A stretch of 64,000 bases of DNA from Massilia sp. Mn16-1_5. GTDB taxonomy: Bacteria; Pseudomonadota; Gammaproteobacteria; Burkholderiales; Burkholderiaceae_D. A model generated the notes under the pieces. The model had not been told where the DNA came from and ran no database searches. It saw only the letters and a list, made by a program, of their open reading frames with translations. Below, one piece after another: positions 34,554-44,451 of this stretch. The translations under genes and the position numbers were made by a program. The first letter of the stretch is position 1, and each line of letters starts with the position of its first letter. The DNA lies in contig NZ_PPXQ01000007.1 of the NCBI RefSeq assembly GCF_004798585.1, positions 186,001 through 250,000 on the forward strand. Direction: 5' to 3'.

Positions 34554-36938
34554 TCAAGCCTGGTGTGTTGAAGTGGCGTCCTGCAGGGCGGCGATCACCT
34601 GCGCCAAAGGCTGCGGCCGCGCGAACAGATAGCCCTGCATGGTCGGGCAGCCGTTGGCGCTGAGGAAGTCGGCCTGGGTGCGCGTCTCGACGCCCTCGGC
34701 GACCACGCGCAGGCGCAGGTGGGCGGCCATGGCGAGGATGGAGCGCACGATGGCGGCGCCGTCGGCATCGTCCGGCGTATCGCGGATAAAACTTTTATCG
34801 ATCTTCAGCTCGTAGAGCGGCATGCGTTTCAGGTAGCCCAGGTTCGAGTAGCCGGTGCCGAAGTCGTCGATCGAGAAACGGATGCCGATCGCGGCCAGCG
34901 CATGCATGCGCGCGATGGTGGCTTCGCGGTCCTTGATCAGGAGGCCTTCGGTCAGTTCCAGGATCAGCTGGCCGGCCGGCACGCCGGTCTGCTCCAGCAC
35001 GGCGCGCACCTGGGCCACGAAATCGGTTTGGCTGAACTGCATCGGACTGACGTTCACCGACAGCGGCAGCGGGTAGCCCGCCTCGTTCAGGCGCAGCCAG
35101 GACAGGCAGGCCTGGTGCAGGGCCCATTCGCCCAGCGGCACGATCAGGCCGCTGGCTTCGGCGATCGGGATGAACACGTCCGGCGGCACGAAGCGGCCGT
35201 CGGCGCGCTGCCAGCGCATCAGCATCTCGGCGCCGGTCGGCGTGCCGTCGATATCGCACTGCAGCTGCAGGTGCATCTGCAATTCGCCGCGTTCAATGGC
35301 GCCGGCCAGATCGCGCTCGAGCGTCAGGCGCTGTTCGGATTCGGTGCGCATCGATGCTTCGAACAGGGCCACGCCGTTGCGGCCGCGCGCCTTGGCGTGG
35401 TACATGGCGGTGTCGGCTTCGCGCAGCAGGTCGGCGGCGCTCTGGCCCGGATGCGGCAGCAGGGTCACGCCCAGGCTGGCCGAGGCGTTGTAGCGGTTGC
35501 CGTCCACCTCCACCGCGTTTGATAAGGCGTCGCGCAGGCGCTCGGCATGCAGCAGGGCGGCCTGGCGCGCGCTTTCGTGGTCGTGGCCGATGCGCGGCAG
35601 CAGGACGACGAATTCGTCGCCGCCGATGCGGGCCACCGAATCGCCTTTCTCTTCCTGCATCAGGGTCGACAGGCGCGCCGCGACGGTGCGCAGCAGGGCG
35701 TCGCCGGTCGCATGGCCGCGCGCGTCGTTGACGTATTTAAAATGGTCGAGGTCGATGAAGACGACGGCGCCCCAGCCCTGGCCGGACTGCGCTTCCAGCA
35801 GCAGCGCGTCCAGGCGTTCGAGCAAATAGCGCCGGTTCGGCAGCTCGGTCAGCACGTCGTAATAGGCGAGCCGGTGGATGGCGGTGGCCGCCTTCTTGCG
35901 TTCGCCGATGTCCCGCGCGACGACGACCCAGTGCGTGTGAACGCCGGCCTCGTCGCGGAAGGGGACGATCTCGATCTCGGTCCAGGCGGGCGCGCCGCTG
36001 GCGGTATAGGTCAGGACTTCGGCGCTGGCCGTCTCGCCGCGCCCCATGGCCTCGACCAGGCCGGCCACCACGGCCGGGTCGGAACCGGCGCCGCTGAACA
36101 TCAGCATGCTGCGTCCGAGCACCGCTTCGCGCGCAAAACCGGTACGGCGGACAAAAGCGTCGTTGGCGAAGATGATCGGCCAGGGAACCTCGGGCGTACC
36201 GTCGGTTCCCGCGATCAGCACCATGTCGTTGAGCTGGGCGACGGCGGCGGCGGTGAGGCGCAGTTCCGCATTCAGGCTGTGCAGCGCATCCTTGCCTTCT
36301 TCCAGCGACTGCGCCACGCCATGCAGGTGGCCGAGCGAGGACTCCAGCTTTTGCAGCAGCGTGCTGCACGACACCGTGATCAGGGCGCCGATGAAGAAGA
36401 AATTGAGTGCGATGGTCCAGGACGGCAGCAGCGCAGCGCCGGCGGCGGCGTGTCCCGTCTTGAGCTCGCCCTCCAGGCTCAGCAGCAGGATCAGCACGGT
36501 ACTGATCCCGAGCGCGCTCAGTGCCTGACGTCTTCCCAGCAGGACGGCCGCGAACACGGGTGGCCCGATCATGTAGATCTGGGCGACCGGACCGACGTTG
36601 ACGATCATCCCGGTCGATACGAGGAAGACGATCGCGATGAAGTGGAGGACGCGGGTGTGATACGTCCAATTGCGCAGGCGCCACACGGCGAGCAGCCAGC
36701 CGATGGCGACCAGGTCGACCGCGATCAGGGCCCACAGGCCTTCCTCTGCGGCCAACACGATGCTGGGAATGGCCGTGCCGACGCCGAGGACCAGCACGAT
36801 CGACAGCAGGCGGGAGAAAATGTGGGTGCGCCAATGCGCAATATCGGTGAGGGGCGCCACGCAATGCTTTCGGATTGCCGCAGCATGTAGTTGTCTAACT
36901 AGAAAGACAAATTGCTTCAATGCATTACTATAGCCCAA
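34554..36938 (-). CDS. membrane PAS-GGDEF-EAL c-di-GMP enzyme
   Basis: A 794-residue protein. An N-terminal membrane region (about 40-195) has five or six hydrophobic helices. A PAS domain follows (about 225-345; LNDMVLIAGTDGTPEV, IGERKKAA). The GGDEF domain (about 350-510) has an intact GGDEF in ARIGGDEFVVLL. The EAL domain (about 525-780) reads EML at the first signature (TGAEMLMRW), keeping the catalytic Glu, and has SIDDFGTGYSNLGYLKRMP, KIDKSFI and AEGVET, all typical of active phosphodiesterases. So both synthesis and breakdown of c-di-GMP are possible. The start is uncertain: TTG at 36938 or GTG at 36860, neither with a good ribosome site. Divergent from the bacteriophytochrome gene. 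Confidence 0.88.
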   Translation of the reverse strand: MGYSNALKQFVFLVRQLHAAAIRKHCVAPLTDIAHWRTHIFSRLLSIVLVLGVGTAIPSIVLAAEEGLWALIAVDLVAIGWLLAVWRLRNWTYHTRVLHFIAIVFLVSTGMIVNVGPVAQIYMIGPPVFAAVLLGRRQALSALGISTVLILLLSLEGELKTGHAAAGAALLPSWTIALNFFFIGALITVSCSTLLQKLESSLGHLHGVAQSLEEGKDALHSLNAELRLTAAAVAQLNDMVLIAGTDGTPEVPWPIIFANDAFVRRTGFAREAVLGRSMLMFSGAGSDPAVVAGLVEAMGRGETASAEVLTYTASGAPAWTEIEIVPFRDEAGVHTHWVVVARDIGERKKAATAIHRLAYYDVLTELPNRRYLLERLDALLLEAQSGQGWGAVVFIDLDHFKYVNDARGHATGDALLRTVAARLSTLMQEEKGDSVARIGGDEFVVLLPRIGHDHESARQAALLHAERLRDALSNAVEVDGNRYNASASLGVTLLPHPGQSAADLLREADTAMYHAKARGRNGVALFEASMRTESEQRLTLERDLAGAIERGELQMHLQLQCDIDGTPTGAEMLMRWQRADGRFVPPDVFIPIAEASGLIVPLGEWALHQACLSWLRLNEAGYPLPLSVNVSPMQFSQTDFVAQVRAVLEQTGVPAGQLILELTEGLLIKDREATIARMHALAAIGIRFSIDDFGTGYSNLGYLKRMPLYELKIDKSFIRDTPDDADGAAIVRSILAMAAHLRLRVVAEGVETRTQADFLSANGCPTMQGYLFARPQPLAQVIAALQDATSTHQA

Positions 36939-37084
36939 TTAAGCGGCATTGTCCTGAGCCTCTCATCTCGGTGTTGCATAACTACATCGTCAATGCACTG
37001 ACTGCGGAACCAACGCGCAGGATACGAGTCTGAATCTGGATCGGCGTCGATATCTGCATGTCCGCATCGAAGGAGAGGCAGAGC

Positions 37085-40018
37085 ATGAGCCCCGGTGGAC
37101 GTGACGACACCATCCCGGCCGAACTGGAAAAAACCTGTGCCCAGGAAGCGATTCACCTGCTGGGTACGGTGCAGGCTTACGGCTTCCTGATGGTGGTGGA
37201 GGTGGCGAGCGGCTGCATCGTGCAGGTCTCGGCCGGCATCATGCGCCACTGGCCCGGCCTGGCCGATGCCGCGGCGCCGCTCTCCAGGCCACTGTCGGAA
37301 TGGGTGGCCACTGCGGACGACACCCAGGCGCTCGATCTCGACTCCCTGCCGGCATCGCGTCCGGTGCAGCTGCCCTGGCGTCCGCGTTTTGAGCTGACCC
37401 AGCCGCAGGAAGAGCTCGCGGGCCCGGTCTCCCCGCAGTGGGAATGCCTGGGCCACCGCCGCGGCGAGTGGGCGATCATCGAATGGCTGCCCATGCTCGC
37501 CAGCCCGGACGAGCAGCAGCGCCAGAACCAGGTCTTCGCCGACTTCGCCGGCGTCATCGGCCGCCTGCGCCGCTCCGAGGACCTCGATGCCTTCTTCCGC
37601 GACAGCGTCAGGGTGATCCGGGAAGTCAGCGCCTTCGACCGCGTGATGATCTACCGTTTCCTGTCCGACGGCAGCGGGGAGGTGGTGGCCGAGCACACTG
37701 CAAGCGGGTACCAGCAGAAATACCTGGGCCTGCGTTTTCCCGCTTCCGACATTCCCAGCCAGGCGCGCCGGCTGTATCTCACCAATACCTTGCGCGTGCT
37801 GGCCGACGTCGAGGCAGCGATGGATGGCCTGGTGCCGCCGCTGCTGCCGAACGGCGAAGCGCTCGACCAGAGCCATTGCATGCTGCGCGGCCTGTCCGAG
37901 GTGCACCTGGCCTACCTGCGCAACATGGGCGTGCGCGCCACCTTGACCCTGTCCATCGTCTGCGACGGCAAGCTCTGGGGCCTGATCGCCTGCCACCACC
38001 ACGCGCCGCGCACGCCGCCGCACCAGATCCGCGACGGCATGCGCCAGATCGCCGAACTGCTGGCGGAAATCGCGAACATGCGCATCGAGGCGCTGTCCCA
38101 CCTGGAAGCGGTCGGCCACCGCCTGCGCCTGGACCGTTTGCTGAACGGCTTGCACCAGGCCCTGATCCAGGATGGCGACATCACGACCGTGCTCGAGCTC
38201 TGGCTGCCGCGCCTGCTCGCGGCCTTCAATGCCAGCACCCTGGGCGTACGTATCGGGACGCTCGCCTGTGTCGGCGGGCCGGGCCGGCGCGAGGGCGGCA
38301 CCCACCAGATTCTCGACGAGGTCGGCGCCCGGCTCGGCTTGCAGGACCAGGGGCCGGCGGTGCGCATGTGGGACGAGCTGCTGACCTCGAAAAAGCGCGC
38401 GCTGATGTTCCTGCCGGAGGCGGCCGGCCTGCTGCTGGCGCAGCGCCACGACGAGGACATCATTTTTTGTTTCCTGGCGCGCGAGGAAGTGGTGCAGCAG
38501 GTGCACTGGGGCGGCGAACCGGTCAAGCACCTCGTGTCCCTGCCGGACGGCCGGGTACGGCTGGAGCCGCGCCGCTCATTCACGAAGTGGCAGCAATCGG
38601 TGCGCGGCCACTCGGCGCCCTGGCAACAGGCCGAGGCCGACGCGCTGCAGAACCTGCTGCGCATCCTGAGCGAAGTGAACAAGCTGCAGATGAACCGCAA
38701 GATGCAGGAAACCCTGCACTGGCGCGCCCACCACGACCACCTGACCGGCCTCTACAACCGGCGTGCCATGGAAGACGAGGTCGCGCGCCGCCTCGAGGAC
38801 GGCCAGTACAACACGGCCCTGATGCTGCTCGACCTCGATCACTTCAAAAAGATCAATGACACCTACGGCCATGAAACGGGCGACCTGGTACTGCAGCAAT
38901 TGAGCTTGCGCCTGAAAGCGGTGATGCGCGAATTCGACCTGCTGGCGCGCCTGGGCGGCGACGAGTTCATGCTGCTGCTGCAGATCCCGCACCCGAACGC
39001 GGCCACCGCGCTGACCCTGGCCGAGCGCCTGCACCAGGCGGTCGCCACGCCCTTCGATATCAAGGGCCAGCAATTCCGGCTCGGCATTTCGATCGGCATC
39101 GCCATCCCGCCGGCCCACGGCCGCAGCGTCAGCGAACTGCTGCGCCACGCCGACCTGGCCCTGTACCAGGCCAAGTCCCTGGGACGCAGCCGCAGTGTCG
39201 TGTTCGAGCTGGCGATGGCCGCCAGCCAGCGCGATTACTACCTGCTCGAGCGCGACCTCGACGAGGCCATCGAGCGCAACCAGTTGTCGCTGGTGTTCCA
39301 GCCCAAGGTCGACCTCATCAGCCGCAAGGCCGTCGGCCTGGAAGCGCTGGTGCGCTGGAACCATCCGACCCGTGGCGAGAACAGTCCCAGCGCCTTCATC
39401 CCGATCGCCGAGCACAGCGACCAGATCATCCGCATCGACCGCTGGGTCATGCGCAACGCCATCGCCGAACAGGCCCAGCGCCACAGCGACGGCTTGCCCA
39501 AGCTGCCAATCGCGATCAACCTGTCGATCGCCGACATCCTCTCGCCCAACCTGGTTCCCTATCTGACCGGGCTGCTCGCCGAATACCGGGTGCCGCCGGA
39601 GGCGCTGGAAATCGAGGTCACGGAATCCTGTTTCATGCGCCAGCTGGCCGAAACCCGCAACGTGCTGCGCGCCCTGAACGACAGCGGCATTTCGACCTCG
39701 CTCGACGACTTCGGCACCGGCTTTTCCTCGCTGAGCTACCTGCGCCAGCTGCCGCTGCAATGCCTCAAGATCGACCAGTCCTTCACCCACAGCATGCTGC
39801 AAGATCCGAACGCGGAAAAGCTGACCCAGGCCATCGTGGCAATGGGCAATGCGCTGAAGATGAAGATCGTAGCCGAGGGCGTGGAAACGCGTGAGCAGAT
39901 GAACTGGCTGCTGGCGCACGGCTGCCACATCGGGCAGGGCTATTACTTCAGCCCGCCGGTGCCGCCGGGGGATCTACAGCAGGTGATCGAGCGGCTGGAA
40001 GTGAGGTTGTCGGCCTGA
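37085..40018 (+). CDS. bacteriophytochrome with GGDEF-EAL output
   Basis: A 977-residue red/far-red light receptor, start at 37085 after AAGGAGAGG. The PAS domain carries the biliverdin-attachment Cys18 (EKTCAQEAIHLLGTVQAYG). The GAF domain has YRFLSDGSGEVVAE, LRFPASDIPSQARRLYLTN (the PASDIP motif) and EVHLAYLRNMGVRATLTLSIVCDGKLWGLIACHH. A PHY domain follows (about 320-520, with the tongue region VHWGGEPVK). GGDEF is intact (ARLGGDEFMLLL, about residue 625) and EAL is intact (LEALVRW, about 752) with DDFGTGFSSL and AEGVET. It should couple light to c-di-GMP turnover. No heme oxygenase (bphO) is in the window, so the bilin supply gene must lie elsewhere. Divergent from the other GGDEF-EAL gene. 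Confidence 0.93.
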   Translation: MSPGGRDDTIPAELEKTCAQEAIHLLGTVQAYGFLMVVEVASGCIVQVSAGIMRHWPGLADAAAPLSRPLSEWVATADDTQALDLDSLPASRPVQLPWRPRFELTQPQEELAGPVSPQWECLGHRRGEWAIIEWLPMLASPDEQQRQNQVFADFAGVIGRLRRSEDLDAFFRDSVRVIREVSAFDRVMIYRFLSDGSGEVVAEHTASGYQQKYLGLRFPASDIPSQARRLYLTNTLRVLADVEAAMDGLVPPLLPNGEALDQSHCMLRGLSEVHLAYLRNMGVRATLTLSIVCDGKLWGLIACHHHAPRTPPHQIRDGMRQIAELLAEIANMRIEALSHLEAVGHRLRLDRLLNGLHQALIQDGDITTVLELWLPRLLAAFNASTLGVRIGTLACVGGPGRREGGTHQILDEVGARLGLQDQGPAVRMWDELLTSKKRALMFLPEAAGLLLAQRHDEDIIFCFLAREEVVQQVHWGGEPVKHLVSLPDGRVRLEPRRSFTKWQQSVRGHSAPWQQAEADALQNLLRILSEVNKLQMNRKMQETLHWRAHHDHLTGLYNRRAMEDEVARRLEDGQYNTALMLLDLDHFKKINDTYGHETGDLVLQQLSLRLKAVMREFDLLARLGGDEFMLLLQIPHPNAATALTLAERLHQAVATPFDIKGQQFRLGISIGIAIPPAHGRSVSELLRHADLALYQAKSLGRSRSVVFELAMAASQRDYYLLERDLDEAIERNQLSLVFQPKVDLISRKAVGLEALVRWNHPTRGENSPSAFIPIAEHSDQIIRIDRWVMRNAIAEQAQRHSDGLPKLPIAINLSIADILSPNLVPYLTGLLAEYRVPPEALEIEVTESCFMRQLAETRNVLRALNDSGISTSLDDFGTGFSSLSYLRQLPLQCLKIDQSFTHSMLQDPNAEKLTQAIVAMGNALKMKIVAEGVETREQMNWLLAHGCHIGQGYYFSPPVPPGDLQQVIERLEVRLSA

Positions 40019-40024
40019 GCGGCT

Positions 40025-40186
<162 letters not shown>

Positions 40187-40277
40187 TGGACGATTGTAGC
40201 GCCATCTTCCTGGAGGCCGGCTCGCCGGCAGAAACGCCAACCGGGATGGTCGGCGCTTCTGCTCTGCCACCCTTGCG

Positions 40278-41078
40278 CTACCGGGGCGTCTTGCGCGCGC
40301 GCCGCACCGCCATCATGCCCGCGCTGCCGACGGCGAACAGCAGCCAGGTAGCCGGTAGCGGCACCTCGGTCGGTGGCGGTGGTTCCTCGTCGGCCGTTCC
40401 CTGCACCCCCACGGTGAAACCATTCCAGAACTCGTTGGTGAGACTGCGCCAGGTCAGCGTGTCGAATGTACCGGTAAAGCGAATGGAGCCGTGCGGTTCG
40501 CCTGTACCGATCAGCCGATATTCGATGTTGCCGTTGCCCAGATCGACCACTTCCTTGGTCACGCCGCCACAACCCCAATAGCCGCAGCTATTGTTGCCGG
40601 GTGCGGGTTGCCCGAGGCCGGCGCCGAAACTGAGGATGTCGAAGTCCTGGTTGAGGAAGGCGTAACCGTTGCCGTTCAGGCTGACAAAAGCGAATACCGG
40701 ATTGACGATCGCCTGCGAGAACGTCAGGGTCTGGTTGCCTGCGAACTGGAGGGCGATGATGTCGCTGTCGGGTGGCGGATTGTCGACCTGGGCGCTGGTG
40801 TAGGGCGAGTTCCCTACGGGCGTACGCGGAATCCAATAGTCCGTCCCGCCACTGGACTGGTAGAAGCCGACGCCGGCGGCATTGGTGTACGTGACGCCGA
40901 CGGTCGAGGTCGAAGTGGTGATGGTGCCCTGGCCGATAAAGCCGGGACCTGGATCGGAGTCGGTGCCGGTCCAGTCGGTCCAGTAGACCGGCGCGGCATG
41001 TGCCGCGCCGGCGCTCATCAACAAGCTCAGAACGGGAAGTGCGCGATGCAGGAGTGCGGTAAAGCGTTGCGTAGCCAT
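40278..41078 (-). CDS. PEP-CTERM sorting domain protein
   Basis: A 266-residue exported protein with an N-terminal signal peptide ([15 protein letters not shown]) and a C-terminal sorting signal made of VPLPATW, a hydrophobic helix ([13 protein letters not shown]) and RRARKTPR. This is the PEP-CTERM signal recognised by exosortase in the VPLPA variant. The middle is a beta-rich, Gly/Asn/Thr-rich domain without a family I can name; a disulphide is possible between the Cys of CGYWGCGG. Such proteins go to the cell surface or exopolysaccharide matrix. A candidate sigma-54 promoter lies 54-70 bp upstream of the ATG. Confidence 0.88.
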   Translation of the reverse strand: MATQRFTALLHRALPVLSLLMSAGAAHAAPVYWTDWTGTDSDPGPGFIGQGTITTSTSTVGVTYTNAAGVGFYQSSGGTDYWIPRTPVGNSPYTSAQVDNPPPDSDIIALQFAGNQTLTFSQAIVNPVFAFVSLNGNGYAFLNQDFDILSFGAGLGQPAPGNNSCGYWGCGGVTKEVVDLGNGNIEYRLIGTGEPHGSIRFTGTFDTLTWRSLTNEFWNGFTVGVQGTADEEPPPPTEVPLPATWLLFAVGSAGMMAVRRARKTPR

Positions 41079-41131
41079 AGTTCCCCCTAGTTGTGATCGA
41101 CCGTCGACATGACAGCCGCAGGGAGGCGCTG

Positions 41132-41148
41132 AGCAAATCCTGTACCAA
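41132..41148 (-). promoter_or_regulatory. candidate sigma-54 (RpoN) promoter of the PEP-CTERM gene
   Basis: Read on the minus strand, TTGGTACAGGATTTGCT matches YTGGCACGRNNNTTGCW at all but two positions, with GG and GC 10 bp apart as required for -24/-12 elements. Transcription would begin near 41121, about 43 bp before the start codon at 41078. Confidence 0.55.
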
Positions 41149-41324
41149 TTATGCTAGCTGCTTGAATTTTAACGAAAAGTTAAGTTTATATATGGATGAG
41201 TCGTCAAATTTTCCGACAGGGCGGCCGCACGCCGACATGGGCATATCGCTCGCGCCAGGGCTTGCCGCTGATGATCGAACAGCCCGGCACGGAAGGTACT
41301 GTTAAAATTTGCGATGGCTTGTCA

Positions 41325-41837
41325 ATGTCGATTAACAGGAGTACACAAATCCTACGGTTTATTATCAGCGCGGCGCTAGGCCGGCCCAAGTTGGCGATCG
41401 CGGCAGTGTTATTGGTGCTGGCGGCTTTGGCCAGCACGATGACCTACACCGGTTACCTTGTCATCGGGGTCCTGGCCGATTATCTCGGTACAAGCCGGTT
41501 CGTGGCAGGGCTGCTTCTTGGCGTTCTTCTTGCAAGATTTCCTAAGCTTAGCAACGGTAAGCTGCGCATCGTCGGTCTGTTACCAAAACCTGTCCGCCGG
41601 CCGCTCATCGTGGGCTTGCTCGCGCTCTGCTTGCTGCACTTTCTGGTGCAAGGCGACTACGTGCCCGCGGCATTCACAGGTTTCGCGACGGCTTTCCTTC
41701 TTGGCTATCCCTGGTTGAGGCGAACGGTTTTCGATCGAACGATAGGCTCTGTCTTCAAGTTCGCTGGCCAACCCCGTCCCCCAAAAAGCACCGACGATAT
41801 GGTGATCGACGGCGAATTCAGGGAAAAGAAGGATTAA
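41325..41837 (+). CDS. membrane protein of unknown function
   Basis: A 170-residue protein with about four hydrophobic segments (LRFIISAALG, LAIAAVLLVLAALASTM, YLVIGVLADYLGTSRFVAGLLLGVLLA, PLIVGLLALCLLHFLV), a short basic loop (FPKLSNGKLRIVGLLPKPVRRP) and a cytoplasmic acidic tail. The start at 41325 is the Met nearest to the first helix; earlier in-frame Met codons exist at 41271 and 41196 without ribosome sites. I do not recognise a family. It ends 3 bp before the convergent TPR gene. Confidence 0.65.
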   Translation: MSINRSTQILRFIISAALGRPKLAIAAVLLVLAALASTMTYTGYLVIGVLADYLGTSRFVAGLLLGVLLARFPKLSNGKLRIVGLLPKPVRRPLIVGLLALCLLHFLVQGDYVPAAFTGFATAFLLGYPWLRRTVFDRTIGSVFKFAGQPRPPKSTDDMVIDGEFREKKD

Positions 41838-41840
41838 AGG

Positions 41841-43652
41841 CTACAGCGAAGACAGGGCCGGTCCGTCCGGCTGGCCCAGCCAGGTGTTCGCAAAGCGCTG
41901 CCGGGCAGCGGCCAGCGCGGCGGTATCGCCACGGACGCGGTACACCTCCATCAGTCCGCGCAGTGCCCAGCCATTGCTCGGGGTACGTGCCAGCGAGGTG
42001 CGGAAGACCTGCTCGGCCTCGCCCAGCTGGCCGGCGCGCAGCAGTGCCACGCCGAGCGACTGGCGTACCGGGTAATACCAGTAAGGCGGTTCCATGTAGG
42101 GCAGGGCATCCTGGATCGCCACGGCTTCGCTGTAGGCGGCGATGGCGTCCGGTAGTTTGCCCTGCAGGTCGGCGATGCGGCCGCGCGCCACCGCCCTGGC
42201 GGTCCGGACGATCTCGCGTCCCGGTATGGCCCAGTCGCTGAGGGGCTTGAAATCGGCGCTGCGCTCGATGCGGTCGATGGCGGCTACTTCGCGGCTCGCA
42301 GCCTCCAGGGCGCCCTTGCGCACGTAGCCGATGGCACGCGCGTAGTGCCACATCGCCTTGACCAGCACGAAGTCGGAGCCGGGATCGGGCAGGGACACCA
42401 GCACGTCCGGGCTGCTGAACTGGACGTGGGCGAAATAGGGCGCCGACTTCACCGGTTGCAGGGCGCCGACGGCCTTGACGGCATCGGTGCCGACCGCCCT
42501 GTCGAGCTTGGCGGCCGCATCGAGGGCCGTCTTGCCGTCTCCTCCCATCAGCGCGGACACCATCACGAAGTGGATGTTGTGCGGGTAATAGGCGCCGCGG
42601 TAAATGGGATCGCTGGCAGAGGCGGAGAAATACTGCTCGTCGATGGCGACCGCTTCCACATTCGACTGCAGCGCTTCCCGGTACATGCCGAGCCGGTAAT
42701 AGATGTGGGAAGGCATGTGGACGATATGCCCGGCCCCGGGAATCTGGCGCGCCAGCACGCGCGCGGCAGGTAGCGCCTTGTCGGGCTGGGACGAGGCTTC
42801 CATGGTGTGGATGTAATAGTGCGCGGCGCCGGGATGGCTGGGGTTGCGCTCGAGGACGCGTTCGAGCGCATCGACCATGTCGGCCGTGCGGTGCTTGGGC
42901 TGGGTGCCGGCGGCGGCCCAGTAATCCCAGGGCGCCAGGTCCATCAGCGCTTCGGCGAACAGCACCTGGATGGTGTCGTTGTTGGGAAAGACACGCGCCG
43001 CCTCGGTCATGGCGTCGGCAAAGGCCTTGTCGAGCGCGGCCCGCTCCATGCGTGGATCGGCGCTGTAGCGGCGCGCGACGGCCTTGATGAGGGCCTGCTC
43101 GGCAGGCGTGGCCTTTTGCGCCAGGCGCATCGCGGTGGAGGCGGCCTGGACGGCCGGTGCCACCGCCTCGGGAAACATCGGCGCGTTGATGTTGGGACCC
43201 AGCACCAGCGCTTCGCCCCAGTAGCACATGGCGCAGCTGGGATCGAGTGCCTGCGCGGCACGGAACGCGCGCGCCGCCTCGGCGTGGTTGAACGCAAACG
43301 TGAGCCGCATGCCCTGGTCGAAGTAGGCTTGCGCCCTGGGGTTCCTGGTCGTGATCGGCACGTGCAGGGTGCCGAGGTCCTCATACAGTGGCGGCGGCCC
43401 GGGCTCGGCCGGCGGTGCCTTGCCGGGCGGCTGCTGGCCCGGCTGGAATGGCCGGGTTTCCGCTTGCGCCAGCACCAGCTTGTCGAGCAGCGGGGGCCGG
43501 CCCGCCCATGGCGGTGCGCAGGCGGCGCCAGGGGCGAACAGCGGGTCGAAGGCGACAGGCTTGGTTACGCGCCCGGCCTGCGGGGACGACGCGGCAAGCA
43601 GGACGGAGGCTGCCGCGGTGGCAGCGCCAAGCAATACGAATCGCGGTCTCAT
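41841..43652 (-). CDS. TPR-repeat exported protein
   Basis: A 603-residue protein. GGGAGGGAAG upstream supports the start at 43652, which gives an n-region and hydrophobic signal (FVLLGAATAAASVLLAASS). After a Pro-rich linker come tetratricopeptide helices: AYFDQGMRLTFAFNHAEAARAFRAAQALDPSCAMCYWGEALVLGPNINAPM near the N-terminus and ERVLERNPSHPGAAHYYIHTMEAS, then AALLRAGQLGEAEQVFRTSLARTPSNGWALRGLMEVYR at the C-terminus. The FAFNHAEAARAF...CAMCYWGEAL block is typical of large TPR proteins in soil proteobacteria. The two Cys (CAMC) suggest a disulphide or haem-less motif. Function unknown. Confidence 0.85.
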   Translation of the reverse strand: MRPRFVLLGAATAAASVLLAASSPQAGRVTKPVAFDPLFAPGAACAPPWAGRPPLLDKLVLAQAETRPFQPGQQPPGKAPPAEPGPPPLYEDLGTLHVPITTRNPRAQAYFDQGMRLTFAFNHAEAARAFRAAQALDPSCAMCYWGEALVLGPNINAPMFPEAVAPAVQAASTAMRLAQKATPAEQALIKAVARRYSADPRMERAALDKAFADAMTEAARVFPNNDTIQVLFAEALMDLAPWDYWAAAGTQPKHRTADMVDALERVLERNPSHPGAAHYYIHTMEASSQPDKALPAARVLARQIPGAGHIVHMPSHIYYRLGMYREALQSNVEAVAIDEQYFSASASDPIYRGAYYPHNIHFVMVSALMGGDGKTALDAAAKLDRAVGTDAVKAVGALQPVKSAPYFAHVQFSSPDVLVSLPDPGSDFVLVKAMWHYARAIGYVRKGALEAASREVAAIDRIERSADFKPLSDWAIPGREIVRTARAVARGRIADLQGKLPDAIAAYSEAVAIQDALPYMEPPYWYYPVRQSLGVALLRAGQLGEAEQVFRTSLARTPSNGWALRGLMEVYRVRGDTAALAAARQRFANTWLGQPDGPALSSL

Positions 43653-43875
43653 GATGCTTCCCTCCCGCATCGCCGCCGTGGCGGTCATGCGAACATCGAG
43701 CTTGGAGTATAGGTTAGGGCGCCAAGTTTCGTGGGCGGGGACCGCAGCAGCCCCCTTGATTGAGAAACCTCAAACGTCTGCCCAAAGCGCCGGCGATGCC
43801 AGTCGCCGCGACTAGACTGAGTAAGCGCCCGTGCGATCGCGCTTGCCGGGCGATTGTCCAGTTGGGGGAAAGAAC

Positions 43876-44451
43876 ATGAATAAGCCTTGGAGAAGAAGCC
43901 GTCGCGTCTGGCTCGTTGCGGCGCTGATTGGATCGGCGGCAGTGTCGGTCTCGGCAGCCAATTTCTTGCGGGATTTTCTCGACAGCGAGAATCCCGTCAA
44001 GCGTGGCTATGCCATCGTTCCGGCCGGTGTCGTGCTGAATCTGGCAGACAAGGATCGCCAGCTGGTCGGGCTGGGCAGCTACGTCGTCAACACGAGCGGC
44101 TGCGTCGACTGCCACAGTCATCCAACCTATTCGCCAGGGGGTGACCCGTTCAAGGGCGAGCCGGAACGGCTCAATGCCGAAGAGTACCTGTCCGGCGGCC
44201 GCCAGTTCGGGCCGACGATTACGTCGGCCAATATCACCCCCGACAATGCGGGCCGGCCCGCGGGGCTGACGCGCCGGGAGTTCATCCAGATGATGCGCAC
44301 CGGGCACAATCCCAAGGATCCGCCCGGCACCATCGTGCAGGTCATGCCCTGGCCGGTCTATGGCAAGAAGACCGAGCTGGAGCTGACCGCCATGTATGAA
44401 TACCTGCGTGCGATCCCGTCTTTACCCGACAATACCCATCCGGGACCCTGA
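43876..44451 (+). CDS. exported c-type cytochrome
   Basis: A 191-residue protein with a basic n-region and signal peptide (WLVAALIGSAAVSVSA). One haem-binding CxxCH is at residues 76-80 (GCVDCHSHP). A distal Met is likely in QVMPWPVYG. The pattern GYAIVPAGVV, LVGLGSYVVNTSGCVDCH, NITPDNAGRPAGLTRREFIQMMRTGHNPK and YEYLRAIPSLP is that of the class I cytochrome subunits of alcohol/sugar dehydrogenases and related stand-alone cytochromes. It is monocistronic, and its 3' end overlaps the convergent MarR gene by 30 bp. Confidence 0.88.
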   Translation: MNKPWRRSRRVWLVAALIGSAAVSVSAANFLRDFLDSENPVKRGYAIVPAGVVLNLADKDRQLVGLGSYVVNTSGCVDCHSHPTYSPGGDPFKGEPERLNAEEYLSGGRQFGPTITSANITPDNAGRPAGLTRREFIQMMRTGHNPKDPPGTIVQVMPWPVYGKKTELELTAMYEYLRAIPSLPDNTHPGP

